A stretch of 64,000 nucleotides of DNA from NCBI GenBank assembly GCA_025330725.1, contig JAIWND010000019.1, positions 558,001-622,000 of the forward strand, read 5' to 3'. Under the pieces are notes generated by a model that did no database searches, was not told where the DNA came from, and saw nothing but the letters and a program-made list of their open reading frames with translations. A program made the translations under genes and the position numbers. Below are positions 44,085-55,020 of the stretch, piece after piece. Each line of letters opens with the position of its first letter. The first letter of the stretch is position 1. The stretch comes from Chlamydoabsidia padenii (Eukaryota; Mucoromycota; Mucoromycetes; Mucorales; Cunninghamellaceae).

Positions 44085-44197
44085 TTTATTAAACGCCGAC
44101 TGCGCTGTATAAATTATAGCAGGGATTTTTTCTTTGCCTTTCTTCTTCTTTTACTTCCTTTTCCCCCCTATCAAACACATCTCTCCATCAGCAAAAC

Positions 44198-46324
44198 ATG
44201 CCTGTTTTATCTTCCACGGAAAAGAATGCCTATTATGCAAAGTTTGCTACTACTTCGCGTCTAATTGCCTGTCTTGTCTCTGAAGGTTTGGTCAAAGCTG
44301 TCTATGTGCCATGTGCGGACGTCGAAGCATCGAATATCAAGGGTCTGTGTTTGCTACTTTTACCAACCAAGTCCACCCTGACAGGCTTACAGGATCTTTT
44401 GGCAGTGGTTCCTTTATCTGGTGTGCCCATTCTGGAAGGCTCTTCTTTTACGATTCAAGACATCAAGTGTGCATCGATTAGTCTGGTGGATGGCTGGGAT
44501 ATGCTTCCTCATATTTACTCTCCCACCGCGCAAACGTTGGAATCTGTCAACACCATTACTCTTCCTCCTGTGACGAATGCTCAAGCTACCACTCAGGCGG
44601 TGGCCAGAAAACTGTCCTCCTTATTATCGGTGACGGTGGGCGCTCACCAGTTGGTGGATGGATTTGACGCTGTGCAACTATGGTCTCATTTTGCTGTTGA
44701 CTACAAAGTAAATGAAAAACTCATGCAACTGATTGCTCAAGAATTGGACTCTTCTATGCTTTATCAAGGTAAGAAAAAACATACACGAATTATAATACCC
44801 TAACTGACCAACTTTCTATACATGTAGCTCATGCTTATAATCACCCAAAGTTACTTCCTTCCTTGGAATCCTCTACTGTTGAATGGGAACAAGTTATCCT
44901 CGAAGGCCATGCTACTCATCCTGTAAGTAATAATAATCGAATAAACATAGGCTGGGGAGTGATAGAAACAAAAGTGACTCACTCATTCCCTCATTTTTAT
45001 TAGATGCACAAGGCAAGAAAAAGCTTCGCTCCCATGGCACCATTACACCCTGAAGAAACCAATCTCGAAAGTCCCAAGATCCGATTACTGGCCATTCCCA
45101 ATGACTGTATGAAACTTCGTGGTGACTTTGAATCCTTATCTCGGTCCTTGGTGGATATCATGCTCAATAAATCTACTCTTGAAAATGAAAGTGACGACAA
45201 TGCCACCACTCTTCGTGCAAAATGGTCCAATCACATTTTGATGCCTGTCCATGAACTCCAACTTGCCAACATCCAACATCTCTTCCCCAATGTACACATC
45301 TTTCCCGAAATCAACCATATCACTGTGCAAAGCTTGACTTCCATCCGATCCGTGGCAGTACCCGATCTCTTCCCTGGTATGAGTCTCAAGCTGTGTTTAG
45401 GTATCAAGGTCTCTTCTGCTCTTCGTACCATTACTCCTTACAGTACCTACTTTGGCCCTGGATTCTCTGCCAATGTGGTGCCTCAACTAACATATGACGC
45501 CAAGGTACTCACCATCGAACGGGAATTGGCCAGTGCGGTGTATGATCACGATGATACGGATATTGCCAAACATTGTAGCTGTGTACTACGTGAAGCGGTG
45601 GAGTATGATGCTGACAATCAAGATACTATCGTGCCTTGTGCTGCTTTGGTGGAAAAGATTCAACGTCCTGATACAGATATCACTTTGGTCAAGCATGTAT
45701 GGAATTTGGATACGGATGAAAAACGTGTGGACTTTTTGGATCGCTATATTGACTTGGCTCTTCAAGCATTCTTACCTCCGGCTTTGATAAATGGCGTAGC
45801 ATTTGAAGCTCATGGACAAAATACGTTGGCTCGATTTGATAAAAAGACTGGATTACTCAAAGGGTTTGTGATTCGCGACTTTGGTGGTATCAAGGTACAT
45901 CGACCGACTTTGATCAAGTCTGCTGGTGTAGATATCGATATCCTTCCTGATAGCTGTGTAGTGGCCGATACTCCTGATGATGTAAGTTGAAGGAACAAAA
46001 GTAGTAAAGATGATGATACTGATTCTCCCTCTTTCTTAACTTTACTTGCTTTAGGTATTCAAGTTGTTGTATCATACCTTGATTCATTCTCACTTGCAAC
46101 GCTTGATTCGTGTATTGGATCTTCATTATGATGGTCGTGGATGGGCTATGGTGCGAAAACATTTGACTCGATTGGTACCCAAGGATCACTCACTATGGAA
46201 ACCTTTTATGGAAGATGAAAAGGTGCCTGGAAAATGTCTGGTTAAAATGAAGATTGAAGAATTATATCGTGATGTAAGTAAAAAGTCTATTACCATTTAA
46301 AAGGGTCTGATAACTAACTAATCA

Positions 46325-46365
<41 letters not shown>

Positions 46366-46430
46366 ATCTATAGTATATTTACAGTCCTGTTCCCAATATG
46401 GTCCAATACCGCCCTAGTGCTGTAGTTTAA
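44198..46430 (+). CDS. rfs: NIS siderophore synthetase (IucA/IucC family), probable rhizoferrin synthetase
   Basis: Five exons, 44198..44768, 44828..44922, 45004..45981, 46055..46273, 46374..46430; 639 aa. Family marks: GHATHPMHKARKS (217-229, the intron falls right after HP), the nucleotide-binding loop; LKGFVIRDFGGI; and the C-terminal KVPGKCLVKMKI segment with FhuF-like tail. NIS synthetases join citrate or dicarboxylates to amines with ATP; Mucorales make rhizoferrin from two citrates and putrescine with one such enzyme, Rfs. The length agrees. Rhizoferrin serves extracellular iron capture. No transporter or other siderophore gene is adjacent; the neighbour downstream is a sulfate permease. 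Three iron-GATA sites upstream suggest iron-dependent repression. Confidence 0.9.
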
Positions 46431-46572
46431 TATAGTATATGTTTTTAGACTAATGTATTATATTGTTGTTGTATTTTAATGCTCTTCACATCTTTTATGC
46501 CTTTTATATCCTCCTCCTCTCTCTTTAGAATAAAATAAATGCATCTGTCTTCACCAGCTAAAAGTTGATCAC

Positions 46573-46586
46573 GCGGGATTTGAAAT
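46573..46586 (+). promoter_or_regulatory. Recurrent promoter motif GCGGGATTTGAAAT
   Basis: Consensus copy about 130-143 bp upstream of the sulfate permease ATG. Confidence 0.5.
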
Positions 46587-46715
46587 ACCGATTTTGCTTC
46601 TCGGCATATCAGGCATTTTTCTCGCCCCGTCTCCTTTTTATCTCTTCTTCTTTTATAAATACAGCCGAACCAAGATCAATGTCATTGTCTCGCTTCTTTT
46701 ACATTTATTCCTGCA

Positions 46716-49235
46716 ATGACATCCATTATCCTTGACTATCCTCAAGATCATTTTGGCAGTCGCATGGCTCATCTTGGTCAACGTATTCCGCGACTCTTCA
46801 AGGCCTATTTAACGAGCTTCTTCCCCATCTTCCAGTGGATACATCGTTACCGTTTTTCGGTAAGTCGCCACCCTCCCTTTTTTTTTTTACTACATTCTTT
46901 TACTTATACTGATTCTTCTTCTTCTCTTTAGTGGCTCTTACAAGATATGATTGCGGGGTTGACGGTGGGGATCGTACTGGTGCCACAAAGTATAGCTTAC
47001 TCCAAAGTCGCCACCCTTCCAGCTCAATATGGTCTATAGTAAGTCTCTCTCTCTCTCTCTATCTCTTTTTCTCTAATTCTAACTTTGTGTTTGTTGATGT
47101 GGGAATGATAAAAGCACTTCTTTTGTAGGAGTATCTATTTACTGTTTCTTTGGCACTTCTAAAGACATATCTGTTGGAATGACATGCAAGTAATAAATCA
47201 TCGATGAATGTTTTCACTCACTCTTTTATCTAGCCACGGTGTCCTTGATGGTAGGAAAAGCAATCGGTCAAGTTCAAGCCATTTATCCTGACATTCCTAG
47301 TCCGCAAATAGCAGTAACTCTATCTCTGGCTACAGGTCTAATCACTCTTCTTATTGGCATCTGTCGTTTGGGTATCCTGATTGATTTTATACCACGTAAG
47401 TGACAACAATAATATCAATGGCTTATTTACTGTATTGTTTGGATGGATTTAAAATAGAACCTGCCATTGCAGGCTACATGACAGGTTCGGCTATTACAAT
47501 TGTACTGGGGCAGGTACAGTAGTATGAAAAAAAAAAAAAAAGAATCTCCGTATAATACTGACATGCTTTTTTTTTTTCTTCTTCTTCTTAAAAGTTACCT
47601 AAGCTATTTGGTTTGAATACAGTAAATACTCGTGATTCTCCTTACCTCATCATTATAGACTTCTTCAAATCTCTACCATTGACCAAACTGGATGTGGCAT
47701 TTGGACTGACCAGTCTGGTATTACTCTATTTGGTGCGATTCGGGTCCAATTATGCTTCTCATCGATTCCAAAACAAGGGGATGTTTTATTTTGGTATTAT
47801 GCGAAATGGATTGGTGGTCATTCTCGGTACTCTGGCCAGTTTTCTTGTCAATCGAGGGAAAAAGGCCAATGTGATCTCCATCATTAAAAATGTACCACCT
47901 GGTTTTGATGCTCTGGCGGTTCCTATGGTGGACTGGCGAATCTTGCCAGCGGCTTCCTCCATCTTGCCTTCGATTCTCCTACTCATGGTACTTGAACATG
48001 TCTCGGTGGCGAAATCCTTTGGCAGTATTTACGATTATACGATCAGTCCAAATCAAGAAATCTTTAGCATTGGAATCAGTAATATTCTCGGCTCCTTTTT
48101 TGGGTAAGTAGGTAGGGTATGGGGGATATAAGAAAAAAACAAACAAACTAATATTCTGATTCTCAATAGGGGTCCTCCATCAACTGGGACTTTTAGTCGA
48201 ACTGCCATTAATGCAAAATCGGGGGTTAAAACACCTTGTGGAGGGATGTTCTCGGCTCTGGTGGTGGTGTTGGCCTTGTACGCCTTGACGCCTTGCTTTT
48301 ACTATATCCCAGACGCTGTCTTGTCCGCGGTGGTGATTCATGCGGTAGCTGATCTTGTCTCATCTCCAAGTTATCTCAAGTCTCTTTACAATACAAGTCT
48401 TTTGGAATGTCTCATTTGGTTCAGCGCGGTAGTGGTGACAGTATTTCTCGATATTCAAATGGGGATATATGTCGCTGTAGGTCTGTCTTTGGTCATTATG
48501 CTTCTTCGATCTGCAAGACCACCTGTCAACATACTATCTCGGGTTTCATCCTTGTCTCCAAAGATGTCAAATCCGGAACTATCAGATCAACACTATGTCT
48601 ATGTGGATGAAAAGGATCCCAATTATGATCAGCAATCCATTGTCCCTCTTCCGTCTGGTCTTTTGATTTTTCAACTCGTCGAATCTATGCTGTATCCTAA
48701 CGCCAATGCCATCTGTGAAGCCATTCGGTCTGATGTAAAAGCACGTACACAATGTGGCGCCTCTTCATCTCATCATGATATACCATGGAGTCAACAAGTA
48801 CCCGAGCCTATGGATTCAACTCTGCGACTTTTACGACCCGTGCTACGTGGAATCATCTTGGACTTGTCAGCTGCTCATCGGATGGACTCGACCGCCCTCA
48901 CGACCTTGGCCAATCTCCGCAAGACTCTGGACACTTATGCTGGCCAGACGGTAGAATGGCATTTTGCTGGTTTACGGCATAATCAGCTCCGTAGGAATTT
49001 AATCTATCATGGCTTTGGAGAGCCCATCTGCAACAACAACATCACGGACGAAAAACAAACTCAACACTCACAGGTGGACCTTGCTTACATCAACTCGGCT
49101 GACGAAGAAATTGCAAGTGTCTTGATTAAAGAAACATCCGGTAATCGGCTCCCTCGAGACAAATGTCCTCATTTCCACTGGGATATTGATACTGCTGTCC
49201 ATTTTATTAATAAACGGTGGAATAACTCTTCTTGA
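46716..49235 (+). CDS. SulP-family sulfate permease (SLC26/Sul1-like)
   Basis: Seven exons, 46716..46859, 46932..47038, 47115..47185, 47234..47395, 47458..47513, 47595..48103, 48170..49235; 704 aa. Plasma-membrane sulfate uptake. The SulP signature DMIAGLTVGIVLVPQSIAYSKVA starts near residue 53; later come SGVKTPCGGMFSALVV, hydrophobic helices, and a C-terminal STAS domain (RGIILDLSAAHRMDSTALTTL) of nucleotide-binding-like fold. Length is slightly below yeast Sul1/Sul2 (about 860-890). Exon 3 appears to end at T|GCAAGT, a GC-AG intron, restoring ISVGMTSTVSLM; no GT donor there keeps the frame. Works with PAPS reductase in sulfur assimilation. Confidence 0.92.
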
Positions 49236-49885
49236 CGATGGCGTTTACATAGATTAGATCTTCTTTTTTGTAAATTATCTCACCTAGTTTAGTTTATTGT
49301 ACACCTTAAAATAAAGTCTCTTTCTTTTATTATTATTATGGACTTGATTACTATGGATTCCTCTCTCTTCATAATGCTACAAGGAGCGGTGATTAAAAAT
49401 GAAATGCCGACATGTTGTACAATCATGCATCATTCATCTAATATCATCAGGCACTCCTGGATGCTTTATTATCAGGAGTTTACCCCAGATTAATAAAACA
49501 CTGAAACTGCATACTGCAAGCATGGGTTTTCTTCCGGATTACAAATGCAACAAGGTAAAACCGGTGCTATTTTACTAGCTACCTATCCTCGGTTTGAATC
49601 GAAATAGTACTATGTATACACATCATACAAAAGGATTAATGGGGGATGGTGCGGAGTTTCTGCTCCAAAGTATATAACGCATGACACAGGGCTGTAATGT
49701 TGCCGACCCTTCCCCAATCCAATATCATCAAAAGACACTGTAGTCATTAAAAAAGAGGCCAAATATTCGAGTAAACCAGATGGCAGACATTAATTACTTT
49801 ATTTAATATTATTAGTATTATTATATATAAAAAAAAAAGAAGAAGTTTGAGGGGTAAAGTAAAACGATTACATGGACTATACTAG
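49236..49885. other. Convergent intergenic region, 650 bp
   Basis: 3' flanks of the permease and Ras-like genes; polyadenylation-type AATAAA near 49310. No gene or RNA structure recognised. Confidence 0.45.
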
Positions 49886-50706
49886 TTAAAGCACCAGACA
49901 CTTTTTATTCTTCTTGTATTTTTTCCCTTGGTTGATTTGACTTGCTCCTTCCCGATTAGCCCGAATAGTTCTGACCACGGTATAAAATGAGCGTTCCACA
50001 TTGACACAGGTTTTTGCAGATGTTTCGATAAAGTCGCAGCGTAAATGTCGAGCCATTTGGAAGCCTTCTTCTCGTGATACTTCTCGTTCAGTGATCTTGT
50101 CGCATTTGTTTCCCACCAAGATGATCGGTACTGTATCCACATCCTTCACCCTAAAGATTTGATCCCGGAATCGTTCCACTCGTTCAAATGTTGATCTGGA
50201 TGAGATGGAATAGACAATTAAAAAGCCTTCACCGTCTCGGATCCATTGGTCACGCAGCGCCGTATATTCTTCTACATTATCCCAAAAAGTGTTAATCAAA
50301 GATATCTCTCTATCTCTATATATATACTCTATCTCTTACCTTGTCCAGCTGTATCCAGTACCTCGAGTACACAGGGTTGATCGTCTATCACTACTTGTTT
50401 TCGATAGGAATCTTCAATCGTTGGGTCATATGTCTACTTGAAGAGAGGAAGGGATCAGTGCCAGCTTTATCTTGAGTGTATCTGACCAAGAGTTACCTCT
50501 ATTATAACATGTATACATAAAAGACAAATGAGTTGACGTTTTGATATATTGTGACAAATCTTACCAACAAAATGATTCAAGCAGAGTTGTATAGTCAAGG
50601 CAGTCTATGCAAATGTGAGATGGGTTAGTTCATGACTAATATATGAGATTATACTTACTTTGCCTACACCACCGTCACCAAGCACTACTATTTTGTAGAG
50701 CATCAT
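49886..50706 (-). CDS. Ras-superfamily small GTPase (Ras/Rap type) with CAAX end and 2-nt exon
   Basis: Model complement(49886..50271, 50340..50433, 50497..50498, 50565..50604, 50659..50706), 189 aa. GDGGVGKT (10-17), [16 protein letters not shown] effector region, DTAGQ, NKCD and ETSAK are all intact. The C-terminus [12 protein letters not shown] has a polybasic stretch and a CAAX box ending in Leu, favouring geranylgeranylation and plasma-membrane anchoring. The Glu of FVET needs a 2-nt exon (AG at 50498-50497), flanked by introns of 66 and 63 nt with normal ends; skipping it puts a stop two codons on. Effector and switch sequences are mid-way between Ras and Rap/Rsr1, so morphogenesis or cAMP signalling are possible roles. 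Two start ATGs overlap (50706, 50703). Confidence 0.9.
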
Positions 50707-50885
50707 TGTCTGAAGAGATGGAATGTATCTAGTTTTTAAGGGTTAGAAGAGGTTACGTATGAAACCGAAACAAAAGAGAGAGAAAGAGAGAGAGAAAATA
50801 TGAGGGAGACACCACATGACTGAAATCCCGATAGGTGGGCTGTCAGCTTCCCCCCAGAAAAATGAAACAGTGCACCAAAAACGTA

Positions 50886-50900
50886 TTTTCAAACCCCGAC
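50886..50900 (-). promoter_or_regulatory. Recurrent promoter motif TTTTCAAACCCCGAC (and TGAAATCCCGAT at 50821-50832)
   Basis: Two motif copies in the 274-bp divergent region: 81 bp before the cyclin ATG and 115 bp before the Ras ATG, one for each gene. Confidence 0.55.
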
Positions 50901-50980
50901 TTATCGAGCACAGTTTGGGATTTTTTTTTTTTTCATTCACATTCTTTTGTTTTTTCCTTCTTTTTTTTTTCGTCTAAAAA

Positions 50981-52420
50981 ATGTCTGGATCTTCACCATC
51001 TCCTAAAGCCACCACACCTTCTACACCTTTTGCCTTTGGTTTGTATTATAAACGACGATACCGACCCTACTTTACTAAACGACAGTTGGCCAACATTGAT
51101 CAACTGAACCAATCAGCATTGAAGAGCACCCATTCTTTGACTTCTCATGGCTCCAGCTGCAAATTCATCCAACAAGTCGGCAAGAAACTAGATTTGTAAG
51201 ACATGAAAGCCCACGTAATGTCATTCCCACTCATCTCTTTTATTTTACTTTTTTATCTAGTCCTCAAACAACGATCAGTACGTCTCAAGCCCTGTACCAT
51301 CGATTTTACCTTTATTACAACTTGCGTGATTTCCAAGCTCTGGTATGTGGAAATAGAAACAAAAAACACGCGCTAATGGACTCACTTGAACTTTTTTTTA
51401 TGACACTTAGGATGTTTGTATTACCTGCCTCTTTATTGGATCGAAAATTGAAGAAACTATAAAGAAACTAAAGGAAATCTGTGTAGTAGCACATAGTGTA
51501 CGATACCCTAAAAGTCAAGAATTGGAACCAGACAAGGTAAAGATGGTATATAGGATACGTTTATGTATGGAATACTAACTAGTTAAATTGATTAATGCTT
51601 TTACAGATTCCAGAAGAACGTATATCACGCATCAATGAATATGAAAAACTAATACTGGAAACCTTATGCTTCAACTTTCAAATCATTCATCCTTATGAAT
51701 ATATTATCAAGTTTACAAAATGGATTCAAGGTAAAACTGATGAAATAGGTGATAATAGAATGATCAACATGTTTTATTGTAGAATCACAAGCAATGGATG
51801 GAAAACGACTGGGGAAAAAGGCATACTCTTTAGCTGTAGATAGGTAAAATCAAAAAGGAATCAGAGGAAGAAAGGAAAACAATATTAAACATGATGTGAA
51901 TTATAGTTATAGAATGACTTTATGTTTAGAATACCCAGCACATACGATCGCAGCAGGATGTATCTATTTAGCAAACAAACTATGTCAACAAGATGACGCC
52001 ACATTTATAGGATTGGATAGGAATCAACCTTGGGGAAGACTGTTTTTATCTAGATTAGAAGATGTAAAAGGTAAAAAGGTATTAAAAAAAAAAAAAAAAA
52101 AAACCAAGAAAGAAAGAAGAGGAAGAAGAATATACTTACTTGATTGTTTCTTTTTTTTTTTTGTAGACGTGGGTCGAAAAATCTTGGATTACTATATCAC
52201 CAAACCGTATGAATTTGGCTCATCGAATCAATATATGCAAATCAAGATCCAATTGAATGAAGAAACTGTAAACGATACCGAAAAGATGGAAGGATTAGGT
52301 GATCCTTTGATGAATGATGAAACAAGAATGGAAGACCGATGGGAACCTACACAATTACCCTCTTATAATGTAGACCTTTTACTCAACACAAATACTCATA
52401 CTGTATCATATACTTTTTAA
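50981..52420 (+). CDS. Cyclin of the C/K/Ctk2 transcription group
   Basis: Seven exons, 50981..51195, 51261..51342, 51411..51536, 51607..51730, 51783..51843, 51907..52070, 52167..52420; 341 aa, phases consistent throughout. Cyclin box features: KRRYRPYFTK-type N-terminal helix, LDVCITCLFIGSKIEETIKKLKEI, INEYEKLILETLCFNFQIIHPYEYI, and a second fold with HTIAAGCIYLANKL. The IGSKIEE segment and the layout fit cyclins that partner transcriptional CDKs (cyclin K, Ctk2 of CTDK-I), which phosphorylate the RNA polymerase II C-terminal repeat. The C-terminal ~80 residues are not conserved. Exact subgroup is an inference. It is divergent from the Ras-like gene. Confidence 0.85.
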
Positions 52421-52443
52421 AACCCCTCTTACTGCAGATCTTA

Positions 52444-52456
52444 TTTTAAAACCCCG
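52444..52456 (-). promoter_or_regulatory. Orphan promoter motif TTTTAAAACCCCG
   Basis: Motif copy downstream of the cyclin gene and about 240 bp upstream of the ALDH6 pseudogene, possibly its relict promoter. Confidence 0.3.
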
Positions 52457-52689
52457 ATGCCATTTTCGCACGGATATGGTACTTGAATAAAAAGTCTCTC
52501 TCTCTCTCTCTCTCTCTTCTTCCTCTTCTTCTTCTTGATTAGGTATATATCAATTAGACATACTGTCTTTTATGCTAAAGAACACTTCTTTATCAGGGTA
52601 ATGTAAACTAGCCTTCACAAAACAGAATTGACCTTTATATATTTTGAATAGAACTAGATGACTCTCTTTAGTACCAGAAACTACGACGG

Positions 52690-53525
52690 AGGAAAATGAA
52701 GGAGGTTACCACTAGTGTTGAACTGGCTTCAAAAGCAGGTATGTTCAATGGTATGCTTACTGTGATCCATGGCTAGGCCAACTGTGACAATTATATCTGC
52801 GACAAGGCCATCTTATTTGTGGACTGGGAAATATACTCGTGATACTGCGAATGGAAAATCAGGGGCAAGCAAATCTCGGTGTCAAGCCATGATTCTTCCT
52901 GATGCCAAAACTACTTTAAATGATATAGTGGGTGCTGTCTTTGTGGGATAGATCAAAGGGTTGATTTGCTATTGGATGATCGGGTTGTGGTTGTCAAAGG
53001 TTATGAAAACGGTAACTTTATTGGTGAGTCGGTGCCTTTTTTTTTTTTTTAACCCCTCAAAAAACTAATTCCCTTCTTTTTTTTTTTTTTATACGCCCCA
53101 CGATCCATGTGAAACCCAACATGGAATGTTATCGCGTTGAACTTTTTGGTACTGTTTCGAGTGTGTTTGACCGTAGATACCGTGGATGAAGTTATTGAAC
53201 TGATGAACAAGAATTCTTATGGTAATGGAATAGTTATATTAACCAACTCGGGTGCAGCGGCTCGCACATATGAACATAAAGTCGACATGGGACAAGTAGA
53301 AATCAATATACAGGGTAAGTAGACCAACTTTATTATACCATATAGGACACTTGTTTACTCACGTTTTGTTTTTGTTTTATAGATTCTTAGTTTTAGCTTT
53401 ACAGAAAGTCGTGGCTCGATGTTAGGTGATATGAGCATTTATGGAAAGAGTGGCCTAGACTTTTATACTTAAACCCAAGACTGTTACCTCTTTGTGGAAA
53501 GGATCGGATGCATCCCACAGCCGTA
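52690..53525 (+). pseudogene. Methylmalonate-semialdehyde dehydrogenase (ALDH6) pseudogene
   Basis: Fragments in changing frames follow the ALDH6 order: LASKAGMFNGMLTVIHG; TANGKSGASKS...MILPDA; NDIVGAVFVG then a stop; DLLLDDR...KGYENGNFIG ending at a surviving GTGAGT donor; VKPNMECYRVELFG; VDEVIELMNKNSYGNGIVILTNSGAAAR; a final FTESRGSMLGDM...YGKSGLDFYT followed by a stop. Frameshifts separate most blocks, the catalytic-cysteine segment that should precede AVFVG is missing, and no intact frame spans two blocks. Introns are retained in place, so it arose by DNA duplication and decay, not by retrotransposition. The intact gene (valine and pyrimidine catabolism) is presumably elsewhere. Confidence 0.85.
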
Positions 53526-53759
53526 TCTCTCTCTCTCTATACCAGTCATTCGATAGGTCTAGTACTCTAGTTTATGCATCTTTTATATTATTTTTATAAT
53601 CAATAAAAAGTATTATATTGACCATCATCTCTTGACTTTTTATATGTGCCGTTCTCCTTTGTATCCTTCATCTACTCCTGAAATGAAAAAAGAAGGAAAT
53701 AAGGATTGTAAACTAAATACCCTTCAATCTTCTTCTTTTCCAAGTCTTTTATTCTTTAA

Positions 53760-54227
53760 ATGGACACCGCTCATCACCATCATGCCGCTACTGCTTCACG
53801 AACACAACAACCACTATCCTCATCCTCATCAGGGTTATCCTCACCTTTTATAAACCCAATGCCATCCACCGGAGCTGTTCCTACTACCACAGCGGGACCC
53901 ATCACTATCAGCCTAGTGGTTGCATTGACTTTGGTGATCTGTATGATTTTGAATTGCGGGAAATTAAGGCGCCGAGTCAGTTCACAACGATATAACAGTA
54001 ATGTACAACAACAAGTATCAAAAGAAGTAATTATTACGGATGAAAAAGGACCTCAAGAGAACATTCGACCTTCACCCCATAAAAATGGATCTCCTTGGTC
54101 ATCCTCTTCTACTTTGCTCACACCTCATGCTCCAGCTTATATGCCACCTACTCGACAAATAGTACAACACACCGATAATAATAATGCCAACTTACCATTA
54201 CATATTGTATCTCATCCCCGTCGATAG
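53760..54227 (+). CDS. Single-pass membrane protein, hypothetical
   Basis: Single exon, 155 aa. N-terminal His/Ser/Thr/Pro-rich stretch, one hydrophobic helix at about residues 47-66 (ITISLVVALTLVICMIL), then KLRRR, giving a type III-like orientation with a basic cytosolic side. The C-terminal ~85 residues are disordered, Pro/Ser/Asn-rich. No cleavable signal peptide and no family recognised. It may be a small plasma-membrane or wall-sensor-like protein, or a fungus-specific orphan. A 5' exon cannot be excluded because no promoter motif lies within 200 bp. Confidence 0.55.
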   Translation: MDTAHHHHAATASRTQQPLSSSSSGLSSPFINPMPSTGAVPTTTAGPITISLVVALTLVICMILNCGKLRRRVSSQRYNSNVQQQVSKEVIITDEKGPQENIRPSPHKNGSPWSSSSTLLTPHAPAYMPPTRQIVQHTDNNNANLPLHIVSHPRR

Positions 54228-55020
54228 GGTTCTCCTCAAGAAAAAAAAAAAAGAAACATATCTCGTCCTTCTCCTTACTTTTTTATATATAGATAGATAT
54301 ATCGTTTACCAATTTACTTGATCTCCCTCATCCTTTTTTTTTTTTTTTGGTTTTGTTTTCATTAGCTATGAATTACTTTATCATGAATGATAATAAAATC
54401 TCAATGTGTTTCTTTTCATTTACCATCTTGTTTTATCTTTCTCGATCGTTCTCCTTCTCGACCCCCCCCTTTTTTGGGACACGAATTCAAATCCCGCCGC
54501 AGGACACCTCCTTAAAGGGCCGTCGGGTATTCAAAAGGTGAGGTGGCGGGTGGTTGTGCCTCATGCAAAAAACCAGCCTATCTCTGAACAATGTACAACC
54601 CAATCATCAGTTGATTGGTCATAAACGATGAGGAAACGAACCACCTGACCTTCATCACTTTCAACGTCATCTCCGGTTTTATGCAATTTTCCTTCGCTGG
54701 GTGAACTGGCGGGGCTCTTTTTTCATTTAAAGCATTCTTTTTTTTTTTTTTTTTCTTTCCTCTTCTTTATACTCTTTTTTATTTTATTTTATATATATCA
54801 TTTATGATTGTCAGCTTTTGAAGCCAACAGTCATAACTTTTACTTCTTATTGATATATTTACTTACTTTTTTTTTTTATAACAACACTTTTTTTTTTCCC
54901 TTGTTTATCATTACCATACCTGTCTTTCTCTCTCTCTCTCTCTCTTCTTCTTCCCCCTTCTCCATTAATTAAACAGCCATAACAAGAACAACAACATCAC
55001 AACTATCAGTAACAGTCTCA
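54228..55020. other. Intergenic, 790 bp, BCAS3 promoter
   Basis: Long T tracts, a CT microsatellite (about 54926-54943), motif ATTCAAATCCCGCC at 54485-54498 and GGTGGCGGGTGG near 54541. No open frame with coding character. Confidence 0.45.
54485..54498 (-). promoter_or_regulatory. Recurrent promoter motif ATTCAAATCCCGCC
   Basis: Consensus copy, but more than 500 bp from the next ATG, so its target is unclear; an unrecognised 5' exon or UTR intron of the BCAS3-like gene could explain it. Confidence 0.35.

Larger units (their letters stand above)
43307..44197. other. Divergent promoter region, hypothetical gene and rhizoferrin synthetase
   Basis: Contains the promoter motif at 43383-43397 and GGCGGGATTCGAAAA at 43546-43560, TTAAACGCCGAC at 44089-44100, and three ATCWGATAA sites (43740-43748, 43990-43998, 44076-44084). 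No gene seen. Confidence 0.6.

Noticed and set aside
14246..49235. A sulfur-assimilation gene cluster (PAPS reductase plus sulfate permease)
   Set aside because: The two genes are 31 kb apart with a dozen unrelated genes between, so shared function is probably coincidental.
44198..49235. Siderophore biosynthetic cluster
   Set aside because: Only the synthetase is present; its neighbours are a sulfate permease and an unrelated hypothetical gene, with no transporter or other siderophore enzyme.
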